Below are positions 26,535-34,882 of a DNA stretch of 64,000 nt, one piece after another. The translations under genes were made by a program, and so were the position numbers. Location: positions 558,001 to 622,000 of the forward strand of contig NZ_CP166194.1 in assembly GCF_045679545.1 (NCBI RefSeq). Direction: 5' to 3'. The DNA is from Enterovibrio sp045679545. Its GTDB lineage: Bacteria; Pseudomonadota; Gammaproteobacteria; Enterobacterales; Vibrionaceae. The notes beneath the pieces were generated by a model. That model was not told the DNA's origin. It saw nothing but the letters and a program-made list of their open reading frames with translations, and ran no database searches. How positions within the stretch are numbered: the stretch's first letter is position 1; each line of letters opens with the position of its first letter.

Positions 26535-27521
26535 TTAGAAATCGTAGCGTAGGCCGAATACCAATTGGTCTTCTGCATCTTTCTTGGTTTTAACTTCGTT
26601 TGCATCAAGCAGGTTGAAGTTGTAAGACGTGTACGCACGGAAGTTGTCGTTGAAGTAATGCGTCGCATCGATTGCGATTGCATCGTAGGTGTTTGACTTG
26701 TCAGAACCTGCTTTCTCTTCTGCTTTGTTGTAAGTAGTAGAGAAAGTGGTTTGGCCCATGGTGTAAGCAGCAGCAAATTCGTAGCCAGTCAGGTCAGTGG
26801 TTTGGCCTGCTTTCTTCTCTTCGCCATCTTTGTAAAGTGCAGCAACGTAGATGTCACCCATGGTGTAAGAAACGGCAGCTTCGATTTGGCTCTCTGCTTT
26901 TGCCTGAACAGCTTTTTTATCAATGACAACTACAGCATCTTTACCTTGGTCAGCGTAACCTAGACCCATTGCTAGGCCGTTTTCCATTGCGTATACCGCA
27001 CCCATAGAGTAACCGCCGTCAACAATCAGCGTACCATCAAGTGCTTCAGTTTCGCCAACGTAGTTTGCTTTAACCGTCAGGCCGCCAAACTCACCCATGT
27101 AAGCCAGGTTGTTTTGGATACGGTCAGCAACAGCGATCTTAGAGCTCGCGCCAGCGCCGTGGTATGCCATGATATCGGTGAAATCAGTGATCATGCCCAA
27201 AGAGCCGTCAGTTTTACCGTAAGCCATTTTACCGAATTCAGTGCTGATACCAGCAAAGCCGTAACGTACTTCGTCTTCAGTCGTGGTGTATTCGTGCTCG
27301 AAGAAACCAAAACCGTAAACGTTTTCAGCAATTTCGGTTTGGCCAAGGATGTTCATACGTGCACGGCTTTTGTCATCCATGTCACCATCAACAAGCAGTG
27401 CACGTGCTTCGATACGGCCACCGATAGAAAGGCTAGACGTGCCGTCGTTAAAAACTTCAGCAGCAGAAACAGAAGTAGACGCTACAGCAGCAACAGCAAG
27501 TGCAATTAACTTTTTGTTCAT
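26535..27521 (-). CDS. ompU: OmpU-type outer membrane porin
   Basis: A 328-residue trimeric beta-barrel porin of the general diffusion class. The signal peptide MNKKLIALAVAAVASTSVSA is followed by AEVFNDGTSSLSIGGRIEAR. The body has alternating beta strands, the VITDFTD-like GMITDFTDIMAYHGAGA loop and a terminal phenylalanine in LVFGLRYDF, as in Vibrio OmpU. The ATG at 27519-27521 has AAGGA upstream; the frame is open further but without a signal-like start. The position beside greA matches ompU in V. cholerae, where ToxR activates it. The AT-rich upstream region would allow such control, but I cannot show a ToxR site. Confidence 0.9.
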   Translation of the reverse strand: MNKKLIALAVAAVASTSVSAAEVFNDGTSSLSIGGRIEARALLVDGDMDDKSRARMNILGQTEIAENVYGFGFFEHEYTTTEDEVRYGFAGISTEFGKMAYGKTDGSLGMITDFTDIMAYHGAGASSKIAVADRIQNNLAYMGEFGGLTVKANYVGETEALDGTLIVDGGYSMGAVYAMENGLAMGLGYADQGKDAVVVIDKKAVQAKAESQIEAAVSYTMGDIYVAALYKDGEEKKAGQTTDLTGYEFAAAYTMGQTTFSTTYNKAEEKAGSDKSNTYDAIAIDATHYFNDNFRAYTSYNFNLLDANEVKTKKDAEDQLVFGLRYDF

Positions 27522-28030
27522 TTTGTTGTCCTTTATAAGATTATGATTTTCGAGATGTAATCTCCAAACATCTCGATGCCTTGTTTGTAACCGCTCCCGA
27601 AATGCAACCGTTAGTAAAACGATCAAAAAACAAATAGAAAACATTGTTTTTTATTCGCGTTCAAATGTGAAAGCTTATTTTTATCAGTGTGTTACTGCTA
27701 TTTTGGTAAGTTCCGTTATGCGTGTTTGTTTTAGGTTTTTTTTGTTTTTTTATTTTCCTAAACATTTGTTTTTGTTCTTGTTTATGTGAGGTGCGTCGAG
27801 GAAATATTGTGTGGCATATGTAGAGCAGGTTTTAGGTGGCAAGTGTTTGTTTATACGGACGCCCCACAGGAGCACTCATGCACTTGCGCGACCAAAATCG
27901 TAGGTGACCAAAGCAATTAACTTGTTTACACTGAGGTATCAATATTTGTTTTCCGCGCTCATACCTTTGCTTGGGCGGGGTTTTGTTATTGCCAAAACAC
28001 AAGGTTTTGGACACAGAGGTAATGTCATTT
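27522..28030. other. ompU-greA divergent intergenic region
   Basis: A 509-bp gap, very AT-rich at 27590-27800, holding the leftward ompU promoter and the rightward greA promoter and leader. Visible structure: an 8-bp inverted repeat in the ompU 5'UTR (27551-27575) and a 7-bp stem GCAAGTG (27839-27845) with CACTTGC (27881-27887) in the presumed greA leader. Confidence 0.5.
27551..27575 (-). promoter_or_regulatory. Inverted repeat in the ompU 5' untranslated region
   Basis: CGAGATGT (27551-27558) and ACATCTCG (27568-27575) are perfectly complementary across a 9-nt loop, ending 30 nt before the ompU ATG. It could be an mRNA-stabilising hairpin or an operator; function unknown. Confidence 0.5.
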
Positions 28031-28504
28031 ATGGATAAGGTACCCATGACCGTTCTTGGCGAGCAGCAGCTTCGTACAGAGCTAGCTCGCCTACTGAAAC
28101 GTCGTCCAATTATTACTCAGGCGATTGGTGAAGCGAGAGAACTTGGCGATCTCAAAGAGAATGCTGAGTATCACGCAGCACGTGAAGAGCAGGGCATCTG
28201 CGAAGCACAAATCCGCGACATTGAATACAAGCTTTCCGTGGCGCAGGTTATCGATATTTCGAAAATCCCTAACAACGGAAAAGTGATCTTCGGTTCTACA
28301 GTCACCTTGATTGATATCAACACTGACAATGAAGTGACGTATCAGATCGTGGGCGATGACGAAGCTGACATTAAGAAAAATCTGATTTCTGTTAATTCGC
28401 CGATTGCGCGTGGATTGATCGGTAAAGAAGAAGGTGACGAAGTCTCAATCACGACCCCTGGCGGCGTGAAGGAATTTGAAATCGACAGTGTTAAGTACGC
28501 ATGA
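28031..28504 (+). CDS. greA: Transcription elongation factor GreA
   Basis: Rescues backtracked RNA polymerase by stimulating transcript cleavage. 157 residues: an N-terminal antiparallel coiled coil (about 8-75) with the catalytic acidic tip in EARELGDLKENAEYHAAREE, and a C-terminal FKBP-like domain with GDDEADIKKNLISVNSPIAR and the LIGKEEGDEV motif. I start at the ATG at 28031 (MDKVPMTVLGEQQL), with GAGGT 10 nt upstream; an ATG at 28022 is too close to that site. The long structured leader may contain a small RNA as in E. coli (GraL). Confidence 0.96.
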   Translation: MDKVPMTVLGEQQLRTELARLLKRRPIITQAIGEARELGDLKENAEYHAAREEQGICEAQIRDIEYKLSVAQVIDISKIPNNGKVIFGSTVTLIDINTDNEVTYQIVGDDEADIKKNLISVNSPIARGLIGKEEGDEVSITTPGGVKEFEIDSVKYA

Positions 28505-28559
28505 TACGAAAAGTCTAGCGGGGAAAACTGTTAGCGAGTATTACAAGTACAAAAACACA

Positions 28560-28585
28560 GAAGGCCGCTAAGCGGCCTTCTTTTA
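28560..28585. terminator. Bidirectional terminator between greA and yhbY
   Basis: GAAGGCCGC (28560-28568) pairs with GCGGCCTTC (28572-28580) and is followed by TTTTATTT. It overlaps the last codon of the leftward yhbY, so it probably serves both genes. Confidence 0.8.
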
Positions 28586-28879
28586 TTTGCGTGGTAGTTC
28601 GATTTTACGCTCTTGGCTTTGACGATATAGAACAAGCACTTTACCAATGACTTGGACTTTCTCTGCCTTAGTTTCACGAACAATTGCTTCTACAATCAGG
28701 TTCTTAGTGTCGCGGTCTTCAGACGCAACTTTAACCTTGATCAGTTCGTGGTGATCGAGAGCGATTTCAATCTCAGCAAGCACGGCTTCTGTCAGGCCAT
28801 TGGCACCCATCAGAACGACAGGTTTAAGATTATGTGCCAGACCTTTTAGATACTGCTTTTGTTTTGTGCTTAGATTCAT
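28583..28879 (-). CDS. yhbY: Ribosome assembly RNA-binding protein YhbY (CRS1-YhbY domain)
   Basis: A 98-residue CRM-domain protein that binds pre-50S particles. The start MNLSTKQKQYLKGLAHNLKP and the conserved GANGLTEAVLAEIEIALDHHELIKVKV stretch, with the GxxG loop, match the family. The ATG at 28877-28879 is chosen over an upstream in-frame ATG at 28933 because the conserved N-terminus begins there. It is divergent from rlmE (130 bp apart), which also acts on the 50S subunit; this pair is conserved in enterobacteria and vibrios. Confidence 0.93.
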   Translation of the reverse strand: MNLSTKQKQYLKGLAHNLKPVVLMGANGLTEAVLAEIEIALDHHELIKVKVASEDRDTKNLIVEAIVRETKAEKVQVIGKVLVLYRQSQERKIELPRK

Positions 28880-29009
28880 GTTGACTCGATTTGTTGTTTT
28901 ATCGGGGTTGAAAACGTGACATTCTACCGCCATCTCTAATCAAACTGAACAAATATCCCTCTAAACCGTCCGTTTGAAGTTAACGGCTGAATTAAGGGCT
29001 AGGTAAAAC

Positions 29010-29639
29010 ATGAGCAAAAAGAAACACTCAGCGAGTTCTGGCCGTTGGTTGAAAGAACATTTTGATGATAAATATGTTCAAGAAGCCCAGAAAAAAGGCT
29101 TTCGTTCCCGTGCAATTTTTAAACTTGATGAAATCCAAGGTAAAGATAAGTTATTGAAACCTGGTATGACAGTCGTCGATTTGGGGGCAGCCCCTGGGGG
29201 TTGGTCTCAATATGCTGCTGAACAGGTCGGAGATAATGGGCAGGTGATTGCCTGTGATATTCTTCCTATGGATTCCTTGCCGGGTGTCAGTTTCCTGCAA
29301 GGGGATTTCCGTGAAGAGGCGGTACTAAACGCATTGCTAGATCGTATCCAGCCAGATATGGTGGATGTAGTGATGTCAGATATGGCACCAAACATGAGCG
29401 GTAACCAAGCGTCAGATCAACCTCGTGCTATGTATTTGGTTGAGTTGGCGTTAAGTATGTGCCAAGAAGTTTTGGCTCGTGATGGCGCATTTATTGTGAA
29501 AGTTTTCCAAGGCGAAGGCTTTGATCAATATTTGGCTGAAGTGCGTAAAATGTTTAAAGCGGTCAAAATCCGCAAACCAGACTCCTCCCGTGCGCGCTCG
29601 CGTGAGGTCTACATTGTGGCTACAGGTTATAAACTGTAG
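29010..29639 (+). CDS. rlmE: 23S rRNA (uridine-2552-2'-O) methyltransferase RlmE (FtsJ/RrmJ)
   Basis: Heat-shock rRNA methylase that modifies U2552 in the peptidyl-transferase A-loop late in 50S assembly. The 209 residues carry the full catalytic set K38, D124, K164, E199 (FKLDEI, MSDMAPN, IVKVFQG, REVYIV) and the SAM-binding DLGAAPGGWSQYA at 57-69. It lies 41 bp before ftsH, the conserved rlmE-ftsH pair, in which both genes are sigma-32 controlled in E. coli. Confidence 0.97.
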   Translation: MSKKKHSASSGRWLKEHFDDKYVQEAQKKGFRSRAIFKLDEIQGKDKLLKPGMTVVDLGAAPGGWSQYAAEQVGDNGQVIACDILPMDSLPGVSFLQGDFREEAVLNALLDRIQPDMVDVVMSDMAPNMSGNQASDQPRAMYLVELALSMCQEVLARDGAFIVKVFQGEGFDQYLAEVRKMFKAVKIRKPDSSRARSREVYIVATGYKL

Positions 29640-29680
29640 TAGTCTACTATTATTACTAAAATATCCGCGGGGCTAACACC

Positions 29681-31642
29681 TTGAGTGACATGGCAAAAAA
29701 CTTGATTTTATGGCTGGTTATCGCTGTTGTTCTGATGTCTGTGTTCCAGAGTTTTGGACCAGGCGACAGCGCGGGCCGTCAAGTCGACTACACAACGTTC
29801 GTCCAAGAAATAGGACAGGATAAACTACAGGATGTACAGTTCGATAATCGCGAACTGAAAGTGACGCGTCGTGATGGCACGAGCTATGTCACCTACATGC
29901 CTGTTATGCAAGATCCTAAGCTTCTGGATGATTTGATTAACAGTAAAGTTCAGGTTCGCGGTACGCCACCTGAAGAACCAAGCATTCTTGCTTCTATTTT
30001 CATCTCTTGGTTCCCAATGCTTCTGCTCATTGGTGTATGGATATTCTTCATGCGTCAGATGCAAGGCGGCGGCGGCAAAGGTGCAATGTCTTTTGGTAAG
30101 TCTAAAGCTCGTATGATGAGTGAAGACCAAATCAAAACAACGTTTGCAGATGTTGCTGGCTGTGATGAAGCTAAGGAAGACGTGAAAGAGCTGGTGGATT
30201 ACCTGCGTGATCCAAGTCGCTTCCAGAAACTCGGTGGTAAAATACCGACGGGTGTTCTGATGGTCGGTCCTCCAGGTACGGGTAAAACGCTATTGGCAAA
30301 AGCCATTGCGGGTGAAGCCAAAGTTCCGTTCTTCACTATTTCGGGTTCTGACTTCGTTGAAATGTTCGTTGGTGTCGGCGCATCTCGTGTGCGTGACATG
30401 TTCGAGCAAGCGAAAAAAGCGTCACCATGCATCATCTTTATCGATGAAATTGACGCCGTCGGCCGTCAACGTGGTGCAGGTTTAGGTGGTGGACACGACG
30501 AGCGTGAACAAACCCTTAACCAGATGCTGGTTGAAATGGATGGCTTTGAAGGTAACGAAGGTATCATCGTTATCGCAGCGACTAACCGTCCAGACGTTCT
30601 TGACCCAGCGCTATTGCGTCCCGGGCGTTTTGACCGTCAGGTTGTCGTTGGTCTACCGGATGTTCGCGGTCGTGAGCAGATCCTAAAAGTTCACATGCGT
30701 AAGGTGCCATTGGGTAGCGACGTTGAAGCATCGCTGATTGCACGCGGCACACCTGGTTTCTCTGGTGCAGATTTGGCAAACCTGGTTAACGAAGCAGCGT
30801 TGTTTGCAGCCCGTGGTAACAAGCGTGTTGTGTCGATGACTGAATTCGAATTGGCCAAAGACAAAATCATGATGGGCGCTGAGCGTAAGTCCATGGTATT
30901 GACTGAAGAGACGAAAGAATCGACGGCTTACCATGAAGCAGGCCACGCAGTAGTGGGGCGTCTTGTTCCTGAACATGACCCTGTCTACAAAGTGTCAATC
31001 ATCCCACGCGGCCGTGCCTTGGGTGTGACCATGTATCTGCCTGAAACAGATCGTGTGAGCATGTCTCGTTTGCACCTTGAATCGATGATTTCAAGTTTGT
31101 ACGGCGGTCGTTTGGCGGAAGAGATTATCTACGGCGTTGATAATGTTTCAACGGGTGCATCGAACGACATCGAGCGTGCGACCGATATTGCTCGCAAGAT
31201 GGTCACTCAGTGGGGCTTCTCTGAGAAGCTAGGTCCGTTACTTTACGCTGACGACGAAGGCGAAGTGTTCCTTGGTCGCTCTGTGGCTAAGTCGAAGCAC
31301 GTTTCAGATGAAACAGCACGTCTTATCGATAGCGAAATTCGTCAGTTGATTGACCGTAACTATCTACGTGCACGTAAGCTCATCGAAGAAAATATGGATA
31401 TCATGCATGCAATGAAAGATGCATTGATGAAATATGAAACGATTGATGCGGGTCAAATCGATGATTTGATGGAGCGACGCCCTGTGCGTGAGCCTGCAGG
31501 TTGGAGTGTTGCCGATGTTGATAATTCGGATAACACCCCGAAAAAACCGGATGCAGAAGCAACATCAGATGTTCCGCCTTCCTCTGACAATCTGGAATCA
31601 GGCAATAAGCCAGTTGACCCAGACAAGAAATCGGAAGCGTAA
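29681..31642 (+). CDS. ftsH: ATP-dependent zinc metalloprotease FtsH
   Basis: Membrane-bound hexameric AAA+ protease that degrades LpxC, sigma-32 and damaged membrane proteins. The 653-residue protein has two N-terminal membrane helices (about 7-26 and 103-125), Walker A GPPGTGKT at 196-203, Walker B IIFIDEIDAVG, the SRH RPGRFDRQ and the zinc motif H418-E-A-G-H422. The C-terminal tail is rich in P, D and S. The start may be TTG at 29681 (GGGG about 8 nt upstream; the TTGAGTGACATGGC context resembles E. coli) or ATG at 29690. Next come folP and glmM, as in E. coli. Confidence 0.97.
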   Translation: MSDMAKNLILWLVIAVVLMSVFQSFGPGDSAGRQVDYTTFVQEIGQDKLQDVQFDNRELKVTRRDGTSYVTYMPVMQDPKLLDDLINSKVQVRGTPPEEPSILASIFISWFPMLLLIGVWIFFMRQMQGGGGKGAMSFGKSKARMMSEDQIKTTFADVAGCDEAKEDVKELVDYLRDPSRFQKLGGKIPTGVLMVGPPGTGKTLLAKAIAGEAKVPFFTISGSDFVEMFVGVGASRVRDMFEQAKKASPCIIFIDEIDAVGRQRGAGLGGGHDEREQTLNQMLVEMDGFEGNEGIIVIAATNRPDVLDPALLRPGRFDRQVVVGLPDVRGREQILKVHMRKVPLGSDVEASLIARGTPGFSGADLANLVNEAALFAARGNKRVVSMTEFELAKDKIMMGAERKSMVLTEETKESTAYHEAGHAVVGRLVPEHDPVYKVSIIPRGRALGVTMYLPETDRVSMSRLHLESMISSLYGGRLAEEIIYGVDNVSTGASNDIERATDIARKMVTQWGFSEKLGPLLYADDEGEVFLGRSVAKSKHVSDETARLIDSEIRQLIDRNYLRARKLIEENMDIMHAMKDALMKYETIDAGQIDDLMERRPVREPAGWSVADVDNSDNTPKKPDAEATSDVPPSSDNLESGNKPVDPDKKSEA

Positions 31643-31660
31643 TTGAACCATCTTGACGCA

Positions 31661-31690
31661 AAACCCCGAATTCATTCGGGGTTTTTCTTT
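31661..31690 (+). terminator. Rho-independent terminator after ftsH
   Basis: Perfect 10-bp stem AAACCCCGAA / TTCGGGGTTT with a TTCA loop and TTCTTTT tail, 18 bp after ftsH. Confidence 0.85.
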
Positions 31691-31728
31691 TGTCTGCTAT
31701 AAATTCTCGAACCGAACAAAGTCCACTC

Positions 31729-32580
31729 ATGAAACTCATCTGCAAATCCAAAGTGCTCGACCTGTCCACGCCTCAGGTGATGGGAATCCTCAATGTAACG
31801 CCTGACTCTTTTTCCGATGGCGGTAAATTCAACCAGTTAGATGCAGCCTTGTTCCATGCTGAAGCGATGTTATCGGCTGGAGCGACTATTCTCGATATTG
31901 GCGGTGAGTCGACGCGACCAGGTGCAGCTGATGTGTCTGAAGATGAAGAATTATCTCGGGTCGTGCCAGCCATAGAAGCGATCCGCACACGTTTTGACTG
32001 TTGGATTTCAATTGATACCAGCAAAGCAAATGTGATGCGTGAAGCAACGATTGCTGGTGCTGATCTGATTAATGATGTGCGAGCACTGCAAGAAGAGGGG
32101 GCTCTTCAAGCCGCTGCGAGTGCAGACGTGCCCGTGTGTTTAATGCACATGCAAGGCCAGCCTCGCTCGATGCAATCAAACCCAACGTATACACATCTAC
32201 TTGGTGATATTCACCAATTTTTCGAACAACGTATTGCGGCTTGTGAAATCGCAGGAATAGCGAGAGATAAGCTGATCCTAGACCCCGGGTTTGGGTTTGG
32301 TAAAACACTGATGCACAACTATCAACTGCTTGCTCAGTTGGACGATTTCCATCGTCATGGTTTGCCAATACTGGCCGGCATGTCGAGGAAGTCGATGATT
32401 TTTAAACTTTTGGATAAAGCGCCTACCGATGTTATCGGAGGCAGTTTAGCTTGCGCCACCATCGCTGCAATGAAAGGGGCTCAGATCATTCGCGTTCATG
32501 ACGTGAAAGAGACCTCTGACGTTGTTCATGTCGTCAACATGATGAACGAAGCAGCGGCTTTATTTGGAGAAACAAAATGA
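31729..32580 (+). CDS. folP: Dihydropteroate synthase FolP
   Basis: Condenses p-aminobenzoate with dihydropterin pyrophosphate in folate synthesis; the sulfonamide target. The 283-residue TIM barrel shows all signature segments: MGILNVTPDSFSDGGKF, DIGGESTRPGA, DVRALQ, LMHMQGQP, LDPGFGFGK, GMSRKSMI, and the C-terminal IRVHDVKET. The ATG at 31729 is chosen because homologues begin there; a TTG at 31690 extends the frame by 13 residues. Its TGA overlaps the glmM ATG (ATGA), implying coupled translation. Confidence 0.96.
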   Translation: MKLICKSKVLDLSTPQVMGILNVTPDSFSDGGKFNQLDAALFHAEAMLSAGATILDIGGESTRPGAADVSEDEELSRVVPAIEAIRTRFDCWISIDTSKANVMREATIAGADLINDVRALQEEGALQAAASADVPVCLMHMQGQPRSMQSNPTYTHLLGDIHQFFEQRIAACEIAGIARDKLILDPGFGFGKTLMHNYQLLAQLDDFHRHGLPILAGMSRKSMIFKLLDKAPTDVIGGSLACATIAAMKGAQIIRVHDVKETSDVVHVVNMMNEAAALFGETK

Positions 32581-33914
32581 AAGAACGTAAATATTTCGGC
32601 ACCGACGGTGTGCGCGGCAAAGTGGGTGAATTCCCAATCACGCCAGATTTCATTATGAAGCTTGGCTGGGCAGCAGGGCGTGTATTGAGCCAGCAGGGCA
32701 CGAAAAAGGTCTTGATTGGTAAAGACACGCGCATCTCTGGTTACATGCTGGAGTCCGCACTTGAAGCTGGCCTTTCTGCCGCTGGCCTTCAAGCTGCGTT
32801 TACGGGGCCTATGCCAACGCCAGCGATTGCCTATCTCACTCAAACCTTCCGCGCCGAAGCAGGGATCGTGATTTCTGCGTCTCACAATCCTTATTACGAT
32901 AACGGCATCAAATTCTTCTCATCAGAAGGTACCAAGCTACCGGATGCGATTGAGTTGGCCATTGAAGCTGAGTTGGAAAAACCGCTGACCTGTGTCGAGT
33001 CCGCGCAACTGGGTAAAGCGAAGCGAATTGTTGATGCAGCAGGTCGTTACATTGAATTTTGCAAAGGTACTTTCCCATCTGAAATGAGCCTCAAGGGCAT
33101 GAAAATTGTGATTGACTGCGCCCACGGCGCAACTTATCACATCGCGCCTTCTGTATTCTCTGAGTTGGGTGCGGATGTGATTGCTATGGGTGTCGAACCT
33201 AACGGGATCAATATTAACGCCGAAGTGGGTGCAACTGATGTACGCGCCCTTCAAAAACGCGTGGTCGAAGAAGAAGCGCTTCTTGGTATTGCGTTTGATG
33301 GCGACGGTGATCGCGTGATCATGGTTGACCACGAAGGCAGCAAAGTGGATGGCGATCAGATTGCGTATATCATCGCACGTGAGTCTTTGCGTCGTGGTGA
33401 GCTTAAAGGCGGTGTCGTGGGCACACTGATGACCAATATGGGCATGGAAGTGGCGCTGAAAAACCTCGGCATTCCGTTCACCCGCGCTAAAGTCGGTGAC
33501 CGTTATGTCATGGAGCAGCTGCTCGAAAAAGGCTGGAAAATTGGCGCTGAAAATTCAGGTCATGTGATTCTGCTGGATAAAGTCACCACGGGTGACGCTA
33601 TTGTTGCGGCGTTGCAAGTATTGGCTAGCATTGTTGGCACAGGCATGGATTTGAAAACACTGTGTGATGGCATGAGTATGTTCCCACAAGTGCTAGAAAA
33701 TGTGCGTTTCAAAGGCACTAGCGACCCGCTAGAATCTGAAGCCGTGTTAGCGGCAAAAGCGTCTGTTGAGGCCAAACTGGGTGATACAGGTCGCGTGTTA
33801 CTTCGTAAGTCGGGCACTGAGCCACTGATCCGTGTCATGGTAGAGGGCGAAAATGCTGAAGCTGTTCAAGCCTACGCGCTAGAAATTGCAGATGCTGTTA
33901 AGGCTAACTGCTAA
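32577..33914 (+). CDS. glmM: Phosphoglucosamine mutase GlmM
   Basis: Interconverts glucosamine-6-P and glucosamine-1-P for UDP-GlcNAc, feeding peptidoglycan and LPS. The 445 residues contain the phosphorylated active serine S102 in GIVISASHNPYYDNGIKFFS, the Mg-binding DGDGDR near 241-246, the sugar-binding GAENSGHV and the phosphate-binding RKSGTEPLIRVMVEG. Its ATG overlaps the folP stop by 4 bp. No strong terminator follows; the next gene, secG, has a promoter of its own. Confidence 0.97.
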   Translation: MKERKYFGTDGVRGKVGEFPITPDFIMKLGWAAGRVLSQQGTKKVLIGKDTRISGYMLESALEAGLSAAGLQAAFTGPMPTPAIAYLTQTFRAEAGIVISASHNPYYDNGIKFFSSEGTKLPDAIELAIEAELEKPLTCVESAQLGKAKRIVDAAGRYIEFCKGTFPSEMSLKGMKIVIDCAHGATYHIAPSVFSELGADVIAMGVEPNGININAEVGATDVRALQKRVVEEEALLGIAFDGDGDRVIMVDHEGSKVDGDQIAYIIARESLRRGELKGGVVGTLMTNMGMEVALKNLGIPFTRAKVGDRYVMEQLLEKGWKIGAENSGHVILLDKVTTGDAIVAALQVLASIVGTGMDLKTLCDGMSMFPQVLENVRFKGTSDPLESEAVLAAKASVEAKLGDTGRVLLRKSGTEPLIRVMVEGENAEAVQAYALEIADAVKANC

Positions 33915-34017
33915 TCGAGCTAGCTGCTGATTTATAAAACGACGTTGGGCGAGAGAGACGGTTTGGTTAGAAGATGTGCAAACGGGATGAAAAGTGCTGT
34001 TTTTTTGCATTTTTCTC

Positions 34018-34046
34018 TTGTTTCACCTGCTGGCATTCGTTAGTAT
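34018..34046 (+). promoter_or_regulatory. Predicted promoter of secG-tRNA genes
   Basis: TTGTTT (34018-34023) and TAGTAT (34041-34046) with an exact 17-bp spacer, in the 213-bp gap after glmM. A small CTCCCA/TGGGAG hairpin follows in the leader. Confidence 0.5.
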
Positions 34047-34127
34047 TCTCTCGCTCCCAACGATGGGAGTTGCGCTAGTGAACTTAAATGTCAGCTGGCT
34101 CAACAATTTGGAACATAGGTGGAACCC

Positions 34128-34466
34128 ATGTACGAAATTCTACTTGTGATTTATCTGTTGGCCGCGCTCGGTGTTATTGGCCTGGTTTTGGTTCAACAAG
34201 GTAAAGGCGCAGATATGGGAGCCTCTTTCGGGGCTGGGGCATCAAATACTGTATTTGGCTCTGGCGGCTCTGGAAACTTTCTGACCCGAATGACTGCGAT
34301 ATTCGCAACTGTATTCTTTATACTTAGCCTTGTGCTGGGTAACTTAACATCTCACCAAATCCAAACGGGTAGTGAGTATGAAGACCTGAGCGTTCCTCTT
34401 ACAGAGCAAACTCAGGCAGGTGATGTTCCTGCTACGACAAGTGGCAACAGCGACATCCCTAACTAA
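34128..34466 (+). CDS. secG: Protein translocase subunit SecG
   Basis: Small accessory subunit of the SecYEG channel in the inner membrane. 112 residues with two membrane helices (about 2-22 and 52-72) separated by the conserved loop VLVQQGKGADMGASFGAGAS, followed by an acidic, threonine-rich tail. The ATG at 34128 has AGGTGGA 5 nt upstream; a GTG three codons earlier overlaps that site. The tRNA-Leu gene starts 10 bp after the stop, as in the secG-leuU pair of E. coli. Confidence 0.95.
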   Translation: MYEILLVIYLLAALGVIGLVLVQQGKGADMGASFGAGASNTVFGSGGSGNFLTRMTAIFATVFFILSLVLGNLTSHQIQTGSEYEDLSVPLTEQTQAGDVPATTSGNSDIPN

Positions 34467-34476
34467 GAAAAGATTT

Positions 34477-34563
<87 letters not shown>

Positions 34564-34593
34564 ATTTAAAATCCCTATTAGGGTTCACAGTAC

Positions 34594-34629
34594 TTGTATT
34601 AGTGTGTGAGGCGACGTTATAATGTCGCC
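34594..34629 (+). promoter_or_regulatory. Promoter of tRNA-fMet/rimP-nusA operon with palindrome over the -10
   Basis: TTGTAT (34594-34599), 18-bp spacer, TATAAT (34618-34623); the tRNA begins 12 bp after the -10. GGCGAC (34610-34615) and GTCGCC (34624-34629) form a perfect inverted repeat centred on the -10 box. Confidence 0.65.
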
Positions 34630-34635
34630 ATCGGA

Positions 34636-34712
<77 letters not shown>

Positions 34713-34789
34713 CTTCCACGGTGATTGTTTAGTGAGACCAAAACAGTCGCTGGTCATGGGAAACCATGGCACAAGGGTCCAGTTGCATT

Positions 34790-34867
34790 AAACCCCGAGA
34801 TTCGGGGTTTTTTGTTATCTGAAGATGACCATTCGAACGGATAACTGGGCTTTTTAGCCCTTTTTTT
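34790..34867 (+). terminator. Tandem terminators (attenuator) between tRNA-fMet and rimP
   Basis: First: AAACCCCGA (34790-34798) with TCGGGGTTT (34802-34810) followed by TTT. Second: GGGCT (34847-34851) with AGCCC (34856-34860) followed by seven T. Both precede the rimP start. In E. coli terminators at this spot limit nusA operon expression and are affected by NusA; the same is inferred here. Confidence 0.75.
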
Positions 34868-34882
34868 ATTTCTGGGGTTTGT

